From Haliea alexandrii (GTDB taxonomy: Bacteria > Pseudomonadota > Gammaproteobacteria > Pseudomonadales > Halieaceae): a stretch of 64,000 nt of DNA. Shown here piece after piece: positions 19,618 to 28,403 of this stretch. Below the pieces are notes generated by a model, which was given only the letters and a program-made list of their open reading frames with translations, was not told where the DNA came from and ran no database searches. Each line of letters begins with the position of its first letter. The first letter of the stretch is position 1. The stretch spans positions 144,292 through 208,291 of the forward strand of contig NZ_RFLW01000005.1 in assembly GCF_003719295.1 (NCBI RefSeq), in the 5' to 3' direction. Position numbers and translations under genes: made by a program.

Positions 19618-20570
19618 CCAGTGCACTCCTGCCCCACCCACTCCTGCGACAACTGCCACAAACGCTCGGCGGCTTCCGCGTCTACCGCCCACGGGTGCAC
19701 GCCGCCCAGGCTCTTGCCGTCAGCCGGCTCTGCGACCTGGCAATCCTCGAGATAGAGGCCACCCTGGCCCTCCAGTTCAGGCGCGGTCGCCGCCCAGACT
19801 GAGGTTGCGGCGCCCTGCGGCACGGATTTGAAGGCCATTTTACCGCCCGGAAACGAGGCGGCAATCCGCTCCATGTCCTCCCGGTCCAAGTGGCGCCCCA
19901 GCTCCGTGCTGATTGCGCCGGGGTGTACCGCAAAAGCGCGTACATGGCTGGCCGCAACGCGCGTATCCAGCGCAAGGGAAAACAACACATTGGCGGTTTT
20001 CGACTGCCCATAGGACTGCCATTTGTCGTAAGGACGCTGCCGGTAATTCGGGTCCTCGAAGTCCATCGCCGCAAAGCTGTGGCCCGCAGAACTCAGGTTG
20101 ACCACTCGCGCCGCACGCTGCGATGAACCTGCGGCTTTCAGGGCGGGCAACAGCAGGCAGGTCAGCAGGAAATGGCCCACGTGATTGGTGCCCAGCTGCA
20201 TCTCAAAACCCTGGGCTGTGCGCCCGAGGGGGCAGGCCATAACACCGGCATTGTTGATCAGCAGATCGATTTTCGGGCAGGTTTGCAGCAGCCCCGCGGC
20301 GGCCTCGCGCACCTGATCCAGGTCCGCCAGGTCGAGCAGTGCAGAATCCAGCCTTCCCGGCAGGTTTTCCGCGCGCAGGGTGTCCAGCGCCGCATCCAGC
20401 TTGCTCCGGTCACGACCCAGCAGGTACACCGTGGCACCGGCGCCGGCAAGCGCTCGCGCCGTCTCCACGCCCAGGCCAGCGGAGGCCCCGGTTACCAGGG
20501 CCACCCGCCCGGTTAAATCCTGCCCTGCAATCACATCACTTGTAGTGGACTCGAATCCGAATGTACGCAT
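19614..20570 (-). CDS. Short-chain dehydrogenase/reductase
   Basis: This is an NAD(P)-dependent oxidoreductase with a Rossmann fold. The cofactor motif is TGASAGLG (about residues 28-35), then NNAGVM and the catalytic YGQSKTAN (YxxxK). At 318 residues it resembles the retinol dehydrogenase/WW-domain-oxidoreductase-like subgroup rather than a FabG. The substrate cannot be told. It is coupled to the YSC84-like gene and divergent from the PPOX-class gene. Confidence 0.85.
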   Translation of the reverse strand: MRTFGFESTTSDVIAGQDLTGRVALVTGASAGLGVETARALAGAGATVYLLGRDRSKLDAALDTLRAENLPGRLDSALLDLADLDQVREAAAGLLQTCPKIDLLINNAGVMACPLGRTAQGFEMQLGTNHVGHFLLTCLLLPALKAAGSSQRAARVVNLSSAGHSFAAMDFEDPNYRQRPYDKWQSYGQSKTANVLFSLALDTRVAASHVRAFAVHPGAISTELGRHLDREDMERIAASFPGGKMAFKSVPQGAATSVWAATAPELEGQGGLYLEDCQVAEPADGKSLGGVHPWAVDAEAAERLWQLSQEWVGQECTG

Positions 20571-20668
20571 CTACTGCTTTCCTCTGCTGTTCTGTTATCG
20601 TAAGCCATTGTGCCGGGCTATGCTGCGCCGTGTAAGCCCGGGCCGTCAATATTCGCACGGAAAACGCC

Positions 20669-21067
20669 ATGAAAAGTCGTCCTGCCGCACCCTTCGAGCG
20701 CTGCGCTTATCTGAGCTTCGCCACGCGCAAGCGCAACGGCGATTTCGTACCCACGCCGGTGTGGTTTGCACCGGATAACGGAGTGTACTACCTGTTTTCC
20801 GCAGGCGATGCGGGGAAGGTCAAGCGCCTGCGCAATTTCAGTAGCGCGCGCATCGCGCCCTGCACGGTCAGCGGCCGGCTGACGGGTGACTGGTACGAGG
20901 CAAACGCCTACCTGGTAGACTCACCGTCGGAAATCGCGCAAGCCCTCGCCGCCCTGCGCCGCAAGTACGGCTGGCAGATGCGCGGGCTGGATGCGTTATC
21001 GCGACTCGGCGGCAAGCTGCACAAGCGCGCCTATATCCGGGTTGAGCCCGCCTCGCCAGCCGCCTGA
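20669..21067 (+). CDS. PPOX-class flavin/F420-type split-barrel protein
   Basis: A 132-residue split-barrel protein related to pyridoxamine-phosphate-oxidase-like F420- or flavin-binding reductases. The family pattern is visible in YLSFATRKRNGDFVPTPVWF and the KVKRLRN...RIAPC segment. A gammaproteobacterium would more likely use FMN or FAD or a haem-related ligand than F420, so the common database name should not be taken as function. Its last 37 bases overlap the 3' end of the convergent TPR lipoprotein gene. Confidence 0.7.
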   Translation: MKSRPAAPFERCAYLSFATRKRNGDFVPTPVWFAPDNGVYYLFSAGDAGKVKRLRNFSSARIAPCTVSGRLTGDWYEANAYLVDSPSEIAQALAALRRKYGWQMRGLDALSRLGGKLHKRAYIRVEPASPAA

Positions 21068-22239
21068 ACACCGCCTGCCCGGCGGCCCCGCCGGACCCGC
21101 TCCAGCTGCGCCGCGTACTCGCGCCGCTCACTGGACAGGCTGGCCCCCTCAATCGCCTGCTGCAAGAGCCGCTCGGCGGCAGCGTACTGTTGCAGCTTGA
21201 AGTGAATGATGCCGGTCGCCGCGAGCAGCGCACTGTCGCCCGGCTGTAGATCCAGGGCCTTACGGTACTGCAGCAGAGCCTGGCCCCAGTCGCCGCTCTC
21301 GCCGGCCATGTCACCGCGCCAGGCCAGGTAATAGGGGTTGCGCTCTCGGTAGTGTTGAATACGCGCCAACCAGACATCGCGCTCGCGGCTGCGTCCAGTC
21401 TGGTCATACAACAGCGCCAGGTTGTTCATCGCCGAACGCTCGCCACTGTCGCGCTGCAGGGCTTGCAGTAATGCCCACTCAACGGCTTCCAATTGTCCCG
21501 ATTGCCGGTAGATTGCCCCCAGATTGACCCAGAGCAGCGGTAGATCGGGGCTCTGACGCAAGGCGTTGACCGCACGCATCCACGCACGGGGGAGATCCCC
21601 TTGCGCCAGTGCTGCCATGGCGAGGTTGTTGTCGTGCAGCGCCGCGGCCTCCCGGTCAGCCAGCAGGCGCGATGCGGCAATATCACGCGCTTGCAAGGGA
21701 TCGATGTCCACCATGAATTGCTCGCCATGCGGCATGCGGACCATCACATTGACATGCACGCGCATGGTCAGCCGCTCGCCGATGCGGGTCCACTGGGGAC
21801 GCACGTCCAGCCACTGATAACGCGCGTCCAGCCCCGCCTCCCGGGCCAGTGCGACAAACAAATGGGCAAAGGAGAGGCAATTGGCATCCCCGCTGGCAAA
21901 TACCCGCGCCGCGTCACCGTCTGCTGCAGGGTTGTAGCCGACACCCAATGCGCCAGCGCCACGCACTGCTTCGTGCAGGCCAAGAAGGCGCGCGCGCGGA
22001 TTCATCTCGCGTGGTGAAAAACGGGCCACGAAGTCGTGCATCTGCGGGGTGACCAGCAGCAGTGAATCAGTGCCGGGCGCTGTGGCCACATCGGCTGCCG
22101 GCAGCAGCTTGCCACTGTCCAGTACCAGGGCTGGCAGGCTATCGAGGTCAAGCGACGGGGCGACGAGTGAGCCGCAGGCACTCTGAAATACCGCGAGCAC
22201 CGCCCACACAGCCGCCCGCAGCAAACGGCTTGCTTGCAT
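21031..22239 (-). CDS. Lipoprotein with transglutaminase-like and TPR domains
   Basis: A 402-residue predicted lipoprotein (lipobox ending at Cys22, VFQSAC). Residues about 80-200 look like a transglutaminase/cysteine-protease-like fold: ASGDANCLSFAHLFVALAREAGL contains the expected Cys, and RVHVNVMV and FMVDIDP supply candidate His and Asp. The C-terminal half is a TPR array (residues about 205-375). It may act as a periplasmic hydrolase or scaffold. The substrate is unknown. Confidence 0.7.
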   Translation of the reverse strand: MQASRLLRAAVWAVLAVFQSACGSLVAPSLDLDSLPALVLDSGKLLPAADVATAPGTDSLLLVTPQMHDFVARFSPREMNPRARLLGLHEAVRGAGALGVGYNPAADGDAARVFASGDANCLSFAHLFVALAREAGLDARYQWLDVRPQWTRIGERLTMRVHVNVMVRMPHGEQFMVDIDPLQARDIAASRLLADREAAALHDNNLAMAALAQGDLPRAWMRAVNALRQSPDLPLLWVNLGAIYRQSGQLEAVEWALLQALQRDSGERSAMNNLALLYDQTGRSRERDVWLARIQHYRERNPYYLAWRGDMAGESGDWGQALLQYRKALDLQPGDSALLAATGIIHFKLQQYAAAERLLQQAIEGASLSSERREYAAQLERVRRGRRAGGVQAAGEAGSTRI

Positions 22240-22354
22240 AGGCTACTCCGTTGCTTACAACAGACGGTATGTCCTGCCTCAAGTATAGCGGACCGGCGAC
22301 CCGCACCCCGAGAGCGCGGCGCCGATTGCCGCAATCGCCGGCAAGACCTTGGGA

Positions 22355-22975
22355 TTAAGCGGCAGTATGCAGGCCGCATTCGCGACCATCGTGCACCTTG
22401 GTGGGGTCGAAATAGTGGCGGCAGGTGGGCAACTGGTGGCGCTGCATGTACTCCTCAACCTCCGCCTCGGACCAGTAGAAAATGGGAGCCACCTTGAGAA
22501 TGCCACGATCATCGAGGGAGACGATATCCAGCGTCTTGCGATGCTCGGTTTCCTCGCGTCGAATACCGGTGAGCCAGATCTCCGGCTGCAGGTCCTCCAG
22601 CGCTCGTGCAAAGGGCTCCAGCTTGACCTGACGCGTGAACTCGCGATGTCGATCCTCTTCATCCACGGTGGGAATGCCACCCATGATGGCGTTGCGCCGC
22701 TCCGATGTCATCAACGGGCTGTAAACGCGAATATCCAGCGCGAGATCGCGAATCAGGCGCTCCGCCACCACGTAGGTGTCGCGCAGGTTGTAGCCCGTGT
22801 CGATCCAGACGGTGGGCACCGCGCGGTCCACCTGGCTCACCAGATGCAGCATAAGCGCCGCGTTGCGCCCCATGCTGGTGGTCGCAATGGTCGGGCGTCC
22901 CTGCGCCAGCGCCCACTCCACTACCGCGGGCGCGCTGGCGCCTCGCAGCATGTCATTGACGCTTTTCAAATCCAT
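22355..22975 (-). CDS. cysH: Phosphoadenylyl-sulfate reductase CysH
   Basis: CysH reduces PAPS to sulfite with thioredoxin. The 206-residue protein has the PP-loop-like region (IATTSMGRNAALMLHL), WIDTGYNL, GIRREETEHR and the C-terminal catalytic ECGLHT. The paired cysteines that hold the [4Fe-4S] cluster in APS reductases are absent (REFTRQVKLEPF stands in that region), so PAPS rather than APS is the likely substrate. It is about 40 residues shorter than the E. coli enzyme. The 201-base gap to the divergent downstream gene is AT-richer and must hold both promoters. Confidence 0.88.
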   Translation of the reverse strand: MDLKSVNDMLRGASAPAVVEWALAQGRPTIATTSMGRNAALMLHLVSQVDRAVPTVWIDTGYNLRDTYVVAERLIRDLALDIRVYSPLMTSERRNAIMGGIPTVDEEDRHREFTRQVKLEPFARALEDLQPEIWLTGIRREETEHRKTLDIVSLDDRGILKVAPIFYWSEAEVEEYMQRHQLPTCRHYFDPTKVHDGRECGLHTAA

Positions 22976-23176
22976 GTTTACAACAACCTTGCGTAACAGG
23001 AGTACTAAAGAACGCGAACTCTAAAGAATCAAAATTGGGCTGACAAATAACTAGATTTTATAAGGTTATATGCGAGCCTGAGCAGATGCGCCACTTTCGC
23101 TGGCCTTCAGGCACCATTGCCTCTGCCCGCCGGCGGGACAATACTCTGCGCTCAGCCGATTGGAGGAGAACACCCC

Positions 23177-24304
23177 ATGACCAACTCACTGTGCGAGCGC
23201 CTGGGTATCGAGTACCCCATTTTCGCCTTCACCCATTGTCGCGACGTTGTTGTTGCCGTCAGCAAGGCCGGCGGCATTGGTGTGCTCGGTGTGGTGGGCT
23301 TTACCCCCGAGCAGATGAAGGAAGAACTGGATTGGATTGACGCCCACATCGGCGATCGTCCCTACGGTGTCGACATTGTCATCCCGCAGAAATACGAGGG
23401 CATGGACGCCCTGTCGGCGGAAGAGATGGAGAAGCAGCTGTGGGCCATGGTGCCCAAAGAGCACATTGAGTTCGCCGAACAGCTGCTGGCCAATGCGGGT
23501 GTGCCGGAGTGGCCGGACGGCAGCAAGACCATGGGCCTGATGGGCTGGACCGACGCCACCGCCACACCGCTTCTGGACGAGGCACTGACACGCCCGAAAT
23601 GCCGCCTCATCGCCAACGCACTGGGCACGCCACCGGCGGAAAAAATCAAACAGGTGAAAGACTCGGGGCGGCTGATTGGCGCCCTCTGTGGCAAGGTGAA
23701 ACAGGCGGTGCAGCACAAGGAGGCCGGCCTCGATTTCGTTGTGGCGCAGGGCGGCGAAGGCGGCGGACACACCGGGGAGGTGGGTTCCATCGTACTCTGG
23801 CCACAAATCGTCGACGCCATTGGCGACTTGCCCATGCTGGCAGCGGGCGGAATCGGCAACGGCAGGCAGATTGCCGCCGCCATGGCAATGGGTGCCGCGG
23901 GCGTCTGGACCGGTTCCCTCTGGCTAACCGTGGAAGAGGCCCACACCCAGCCGGCGCAGAAACAATCGCTGCTTGATGCCAGCAGCGAGGACACGGTGCG
24001 CTCCCGCTCCTGGACCGGCAAACCCTGCCGCATGCTGAAAAACGAGTGGACAGCAGCCTGGGAGCGCGCGGACACGCCCGACCCGCTGGGCATGCCGCTG
24101 CAGGGGCTGGTGACCTCGGACGGTATTCGCCGCACCGCGGTCTACGCCGATGCCGGCGATTGCCAGAAAATCGCTTTCAACCCTTGCGGACAGGTGATCG
24201 GGCAACTGAACACCGTCGAGTCATGCCGCCAGGTGATCTACCGGCTGCTGGACGAATACGTGGATGCCGTCGACAAAGCCGGCGGCCTGCTGCCGAAAGT
24301 CTAG
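23177..24304 (+). CDS. Nitronate monooxygenase-like FMN enzyme
   Basis: A TIM-barrel flavoprotein of the 2-nitropropane dioxygenase/nitronate monooxygenase family. Conserved pieces include EYPIFAFTHCRDVVVAVSKA, the VAQGGEGGGHTGEVG phosphate-binding loop and AAGGIGNGRQIAAAMAMGAAGVW. I start at MTNSLCERL because GGAGGAGAA lies just before that ATG, giving 375 residues. The family also includes enoyl reductases, so the true substrate is open. Confidence 0.85.
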   Translation: MTNSLCERLGIEYPIFAFTHCRDVVVAVSKAGGIGVLGVVGFTPEQMKEELDWIDAHIGDRPYGVDIVIPQKYEGMDALSAEEMEKQLWAMVPKEHIEFAEQLLANAGVPEWPDGSKTMGLMGWTDATATPLLDEALTRPKCRLIANALGTPPAEKIKQVKDSGRLIGALCGKVKQAVQHKEAGLDFVVAQGGEGGGHTGEVGSIVLWPQIVDAIGDLPMLAAGGIGNGRQIAAAMAMGAAGVWTGSLWLTVEEAHTQPAQKQSLLDASSEDTVRSRSWTGKPCRMLKNEWTAAWERADTPDPLGMPLQGLVTSDGIRRTAVYADAGDCQKIAFNPCGQVIGQLNTVESCRQVIYRLLDEYVDAVDKAGGLLPKV

Positions 24305-24346
24305 CGTTCAAGCAGAGCGCCGGGCGCCGCAGGGAGGGGAGTGGGC

Positions 24347-25135
24347 TCAGGCCCGCCCGCTCTCCAGTTCATCATAGAGCGCCAGAAACTGCTGTGTCAG
24401 CTTGTGACTGGGTGCCAGATCCACCAGTGGGCGATGCTCGTGGTGCGACTCACGCATTTTCACCGACGCGCTGAGATAGGTTGCGCACACCGGGTAGCCC
24501 TCTTCCTCGAGCTCCGCCACCAGCTCTCCCGGCAAACGGGCCTGGCTATTAAACTGGTTGATCACAATGCCTTCCACCGCGAGGTCCGGGTTGTGGTCCT
24601 CCTGCAGCTCAGCGATATTATCCATGAGGGAATAGAGGCTCTGGCGGGCGAAACTGTCGCAGTCAAAGGGCACCAGCACGGTGTCTGCTGCAATCAGGGC
24701 GGACTTGGAGTAAAAATTGAAATTGGGTGGGGTGTCGATGTACACCCGGTCGTATTCCGCGTCCAGTTTTTGCAGCGCATCACGCAGCTTGTAGATCTTG
24801 TAGCGCGACTCCAGCTCGCGCTCCAACTGCGTCAGCACAGGGCTGGAGGGCAGCAGGAACAGGTTTTCCCAGGGGGTTTCCCAGACGAAGGAATCCGGGT
24901 TCTGGTGCATCTTGCGCGAGCCCACGGTCTGCTTGAACAGCCCGGCTGCGCCCTGCGCCTCGGCCGGAAATGCATCGGCATCAATCTCGCCCACCAGGTA
25001 ATGGGTGGTATTGCCCTGCACGTCCAGATCCACAACCAGCGTACGCAGGCCGCGGGCGGCGCTGATGGCCGCCAGGTTGCAGGTAATACTGGTCTTGCCC
25101 ACACCGCCCTTCTGGTTAAATACAACGCGCTTCAT
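24347..25135 (-). CDS. Orphan ParA/Soj-family ATPase
   Basis: A 262-residue P-loop ATPase with deviant Walker A KGGVGKTSITCN, DLDVQGNTTHYL, and a Walker B YIDTPPNFNFYSK. Such proteins place cargo (plasmids, chromosomes, chemoreceptors, carboxysomes) by patterning on the nucleoid. There is no ParB gene or obvious cargo protein next to it. It is not the main chromosomal ParA, which normally sits beside parB near gidB; the function is open. Confidence 0.85.
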   Translation of the reverse strand: MKRVVFNQKGGVGKTSITCNLAAISAARGLRTLVVDLDVQGNTTHYLVGEIDADAFPAEAQGAAGLFKQTVGSRKMHQNPDSFVWETPWENLFLLPSSPVLTQLERELESRYKIYKLRDALQKLDAEYDRVYIDTPPNFNFYSKSALIAADTVLVPFDCDSFARQSLYSLMDNIAELQEDHNPDLAVEGIVINQFNSQARLPGELVAELEEEGYPVCATYLSASVKMRESHHEHRPLVDLAPSHKLTQQFLALYDELESGRA

Positions 25136-25216
25136 GGTTTCTTGCCTCCGGGCGGCTTGCTGCTGGGGCCGGGGAGTGTAGCCAATGCACCCCGTGTTGG
25201 GTAGGGGAAGCCGCCT

Positions 25217-26380
25217 TCAGGCGGCCCAAACGCGACGGTACAGGGCCACGATATCCGTTGCTTCCGGCACGCGTGGGTTATTCCCCGGCGAACCGGATGC
25301 CAGGGCCTGTGCTGCCATGGTGTCCAGGTTGGCAAACCAGTGCTCCTCGGCGATGCCCCACGCCCGGGGGCCGGGCACCTCCAGGTCAGCGGTGAGCTGA
25401 TGCAGCCCCGCCACCAGGCGATCCGCCGCCTGCGTGTCGCTGTCACGCGCCTGTGCCAGCCCCATGACGCGGGCGCACTCCGCATAGCGCTGCGGCGCAT
25501 GGCCGACCGACCAGGCCGTCACCTCCGGCAGGAGCATGGCATTACTGAGGCCGTGCGGCACATGAAACAGCGCGCCCAGCGGACGACTCATACCGTGAAT
25601 GAGGGTGACAGACGCGTTGGCAAAAGCAATACCGCCCTGGGTGGCCGCCAGCATCATCGCCTCGCGCGCTCCCCGGTTGTCGGGATCATCACAGGCCGTG
25701 CGCAGGTGCTGGCTGATACTGGCCAGCGCGGTGAGGGCAATACTGTCGGTAAAGGCGTTGGCCTTGCGGCTGACATACGCTTCCAGCGCATGGCACAGGC
25801 TGTCCAGACCGGTGTCGGCCGTTAACCGACGGGGCATACTCAGGGTCAGCTCAAAATCCACCAGCGCGGCGACCGGCACCAGACCCAGCCCCATACAGAG
25901 CATCTTTTCCTGGGTGAGCGTGTCGGTAATCACGGCCGCGCGCGTCACTTCGGCACCCGTGCCCGCCGTTGTGGGAATGGCAATAACCGGCAGGCCGGTG
26001 GTGACCGTCGCCGGCACTGCGAAATCGCGCATTGCACCACCGTGCAGTGCCAACACCGACACCGCTTTCGCCGTATCCAGCGAACTGCCGCCTCCCAGCG
26101 CCACCAGGCAATCAAAATCCCCACTGCGCAACTGCGACAGACAGGCTGCAACACTGTCTGTTGTGGGGTCGGGAACGCATTCGGCGAACACCGGGCAGGC
26201 GACACCGGCACGCATGAGCGGCTGCAACAACCGCTCTGCAAAGCCACACTCGGCCAGAAAGGGGTCCGTCACCAGCAGCGGCCGGGCCAGCCCCAGTTCA
26301 CTCAGCGTGTCCAACAGCGTCGCACTGGCACCGGCCCCGATGCGCAGGATGCGCGGCAGGTGAATACTGGCCGGCGCCAT
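25217..26380 (-). CDS. Iron-containing alcohol dehydrogenase
   Basis: A group III alcohol dehydrogenase (387 residues). The NAD site is GGGSSLDTAKAVS; the metal site is suggested by DTGLDSLCHALEAYVS, LIHGMSRPLGALFHVPHG and following His residues. I start at the ATG at 26380: GAGGAG from the end of the FKBP gene lies eight bases upstream. A GTG three codons earlier that overlaps the FKBP stop codon is the alternative. It forms an operon with the FKBP gene upstream. The substrate is unknown. Confidence 0.85.
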   Translation of the reverse strand: MAPASIHLPRILRIGAGASATLLDTLSELGLARPLLVTDPFLAECGFAERLLQPLMRAGVACPVFAECVPDPTTDSVAACLSQLRSGDFDCLVALGGGSSLDTAKAVSVLALHGGAMRDFAVPATVTTGLPVIAIPTTAGTGAEVTRAAVITDTLTQEKMLCMGLGLVPVAALVDFELTLSMPRRLTADTGLDSLCHALEAYVSRKANAFTDSIALTALASISQHLRTACDDPDNRGAREAMMLAATQGGIAFANASVTLIHGMSRPLGALFHVPHGLSNAMLLPEVTAWSVGHAPQRYAECARVMGLAQARDSDTQAADRLVAGLHQLTADLEVPGPRAWGIAEEHWFANLDTMAAQALASGSPGNNPRVPEATDIVALYRRVWAA

Positions 26381-26385
26381 AACGC

Positions 26386-27018
26386 TCACTCCTCAATGCC
26401 GAGCAAATGGATCTCAAACACCAGCGCCGTATTCGGTGGAATGGCGTCACCGGCACCCTGCGCACCGTAGGCCAGCGCCGGCGGACAGGCGATGCGCCAT
26501 TTATCGCCAATGCGCATCAGCTGCAGCGCCTCGGTCCATCCCGGAATCACCTCGTGGACACCAAAACGCGCCGGCTCCCCGCGATCCACGGAGCTGTCGA
26601 ATACCGTACCGTCAACAAAAGTGCCGTGATAATGGGTGACAACATTGCTGCGCGGCCCGGGACTGGCGCCCTCACCCGCCTCCAGCACCTCATACTGCAA
26701 ACCGCTGGCGGTGGTACTGACCGCGGGGCGCTGCGCATTGGCCTGCATGAACTGCTCCGCCAACGCCTCGCGCTTCGCCACCAGCTCGGCGGCAACGGCC
26801 TGCTGTTTGGCCTTGATGGCATCGTAGCTGGGGTTCAGTTCGCCGTCGGCAAGCACTGACTGGCGCTCGTTGTACCAGTGCTGCAGGCCCGCCATCACCG
26901 CCGCGAGGTCCAGCCCGGGAAAGTCGTTACGCAGCAATTGGTCGCCAAACTGCAGGCCGAAACCGTAGCTGACTTTCTGTTCATCGGTGGTCAGTTCGAC
27001 CTCGGGTTGTAGTGGCAT
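26386..27018 (-). CDS. FKBP-type peptidyl-prolyl isomerase (FklB-like)
   Basis: A 210-residue isomerase with an N-terminal helical dimerisation domain (about residues 8-95) and a C-terminal FKBP domain (GLQYEVLEAGEG, VVTHYHGTFVDGTVFDSS, VIPGWTEALQLMRIGDKWRI, LAYGAQG). No signal peptide is visible, so it is probably cytoplasmic, like FklB rather than FkpA. It is transcribed away from the inverted-repeat region at 27131-27700. Confidence 0.9.
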   Translation of the reverse strand: MPLQPEVELTTDEQKVSYGFGLQFGDQLLRNDFPGLDLAAVMAGLQHWYNERQSVLADGELNPSYDAIKAKQQAVAAELVAKREALAEQFMQANAQRPAVSTTASGLQYEVLEAGEGASPGPRSNVVTHYHGTFVDGTVFDSSVDRGEPARFGVHEVIPGWTEALQLMRIGDKWRIACPPALAYGAQGAGDAIPPNTALVFEIHLLGIEE

Positions 27019-27101
27019 GCGGGGCTCCAGGATCGGCTGTTAAAAAGTAGAGGCATCAGTATATCAGGGGGGGTGAAGTCTGGGTTGTTGCGGGTGGGGC
27101 T

Positions 27102-27132
27102 GGGTGCTGTGGGTGGGACTAGGTGCTGTGGG
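27102..27132. repeat. Short G-rich direct repeat
   Basis: GGTGCTGTGGG occurs at 27103-27113 and again at 27122-27132, in a strongly G-rich stretch that leads into the large inverted repeat. It is probably part of the same element or its degraded edge. Confidence 0.6.
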
Positions 27133-27700
27133 AGGGTGCTTCGGGGTGGCGGCCCGTTAGGCCGCTGCGTCGCTCCGGAGCACGGGGGTCTTTTTGCTCC
27201 ACTGCGGGCGCATGCGGCGCGCGGTCCTTTGGGGGTTCTTGCGCTGCCGTTTGGCGGCGTGCTGGTTTAAGGGTTTTGCATCTATCAGGGCTGTTGAGTG
27301 CTTGGGGGGCGTTTGCGTACTCGCAGGGCTGGGGGTTGGCAGGGCCTAAGGCGAGGCTGTGTTCGCGCCGACGCCCTCCGAGTCCGCAAAAAGACCTCCG
27401 CACACCGGATCAACGCGGGGGTGTAGAGCCAACTATGCAGCATCTACGAAGCGATAAGCGTATCGTCAACGTACCCGCGTGGATTTGTGCGGCGGGTTGT
27501 TTCCTGCGGACTTGGAGGGCGTCGGTGCGCCCACCACACTCTCTTAAACGCACCCCACCACCAGCCCTGCTAGTGCGTAAAGGTCCCCCCAAGAACACCC
27601 AAAGGACCGCGCGCCGCATGCGCCCGCAATGGAGCAGGAAACAACGCGCCGTGCAAAGCAACGCAGCGGCCCAACGGGCCGCCGAGCCACCAAGCCCCCA
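27131..27700. repeat. Large imperfect inverted repeat without a credible gene
   Basis: The stretch 27019-27703 has no believable coding sequence. Most of it forms two inverted arms. Matching blocks, left with right: 27148-27170 with 27661-27683 (one mismatch); 27203-27233 with 27598-27628 (31 bases, perfect); about 27311-27330 with 27560-27585 (imperfect); 27366-27388 with 27505-27527 (one mismatch). The left arm has about 65 extra bases between the second and third blocks. The centre (27421-27470) holds smaller palindromes, including CGATAAGCGTATCG. It may be two head-to-head copies of a mobile or structured noncoding element. The Nudix gene ends four bases to the right. Confidence 0.85.
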
Positions 27701-27703
27701 ACC

Positions 27704-28279
27704 TCAGGGCAACTCACGCACCCGGTGCCGCTGATAACGCTCCGCCGTCATCTCCGTATGCCAGACATCAAAACGCCCCGACTCCAGATCGTCATAGGCC
27801 TGAAAAATCGAATCGTTCACCTCGGGATAAGCCACCTGCCCCCAGGGGCACTCTTCACGCGAGAAAAACCCGGCGTCCAGCGACTCCGGGCCCGGGCACA
27901 GAGCTTCGTCGTTTACACGGGCCCTAAACGCCACATACACCTGATTGATGAACGTGATTGTGCCCATCATATAAAATGACAGCGCGGATGCCGGCAGCAC
28001 CACACCCGCCTCCTCACGCAACTCGCGCGCCGCACCTTCCGCCAGAGTTTCGTCCTGCTCCAGAAAGCCTCCCGGTATGGCCCAGGACCCCACCTTGGGG
28101 GGCAGGGCACGCTGCACCCAGAGCAGGCGCTTGTTGCACGCGATAAACGTGGTCACCACGATCATGGGGTGATCGTAGTGCAGACGCGCGCAGACGGTGC
28201 AGCGCCAGTGGTTGCGCAGCTCGCCGCCTACCACATGCGGTTCCAGCGTTGCGCCACATTGAGGGCAATAACGGGTCAT
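27704..28279 (-). CDS. Nudix hydrolase with N-terminal zinc ribbon
   Basis: A 191-residue protein starting MTRYCPQCGATLEP, with a zinc-ribbon pattern (CPQC...CTVC) followed by a Nudix domain. The Nudix box is GGFLEQDETLAEGAARELREEAGV. This layout resembles NudC/YfcD-like or archaeal-type ADP-ribose/NAD pyrophosphatases, but the substrate is not clear. The upstream extension to 28522 is antisense to cinA and is rejected. Its stop codon nearly touches the inverted repeat, so the repeat's right arm would form the 3' end of its mRNA. Confidence 0.85.
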   Translation of the reverse strand: MTRYCPQCGATLEPHVVGGELRNHWRCTVCARLHYDHPMIVVTTFIACNKRLLWVQRALPPKVGSWAIPGGFLEQDETLAEGAARELREEAGVVLPASALSFYMMGTITFINQVYVAFRARVNDEALCPGPESLDAGFFSREECPWGQVAYPEVNDSIFQAYDDLESGRFDVWHTEMTAERYQRHRVRELP

Positions 28280-28403
28280 CGGCGCTGCGCCCGATGCGGG
28301 CACATATCTCCTGAGGCCTGAGTGAAAGGAGCAAAAATAGCACTTTGCCTGAACAAAAGCATCGGCACTACACTGTGCGCCTGTCAATTCAAGGAGTGAG
28401 ACC

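Noticed and set aside
17698..19755. A 685-codon open frame on the plus strand opposite asnS and the YSC84-like gene
   Set aside because: It is a shadow of asnS and its neighbour; no start signal and no recognisable domain.
27148..27684. Integron attC site or IS with terminal inverted repeats
   Set aside because: The arms lack the attC core pattern (GTTRRRY and partner), no integrase or transposase gene is nearby, and I see no target-site duplication. The mobile-element idea stays open but unsupported.
27073..27734. Several short open frames on both strands within the inverted-repeat region
   Set aside because: They are Arg/Pro/Cys-rich, have no ribosome sites, and mirror each other because the DNA is an inverted repeat.
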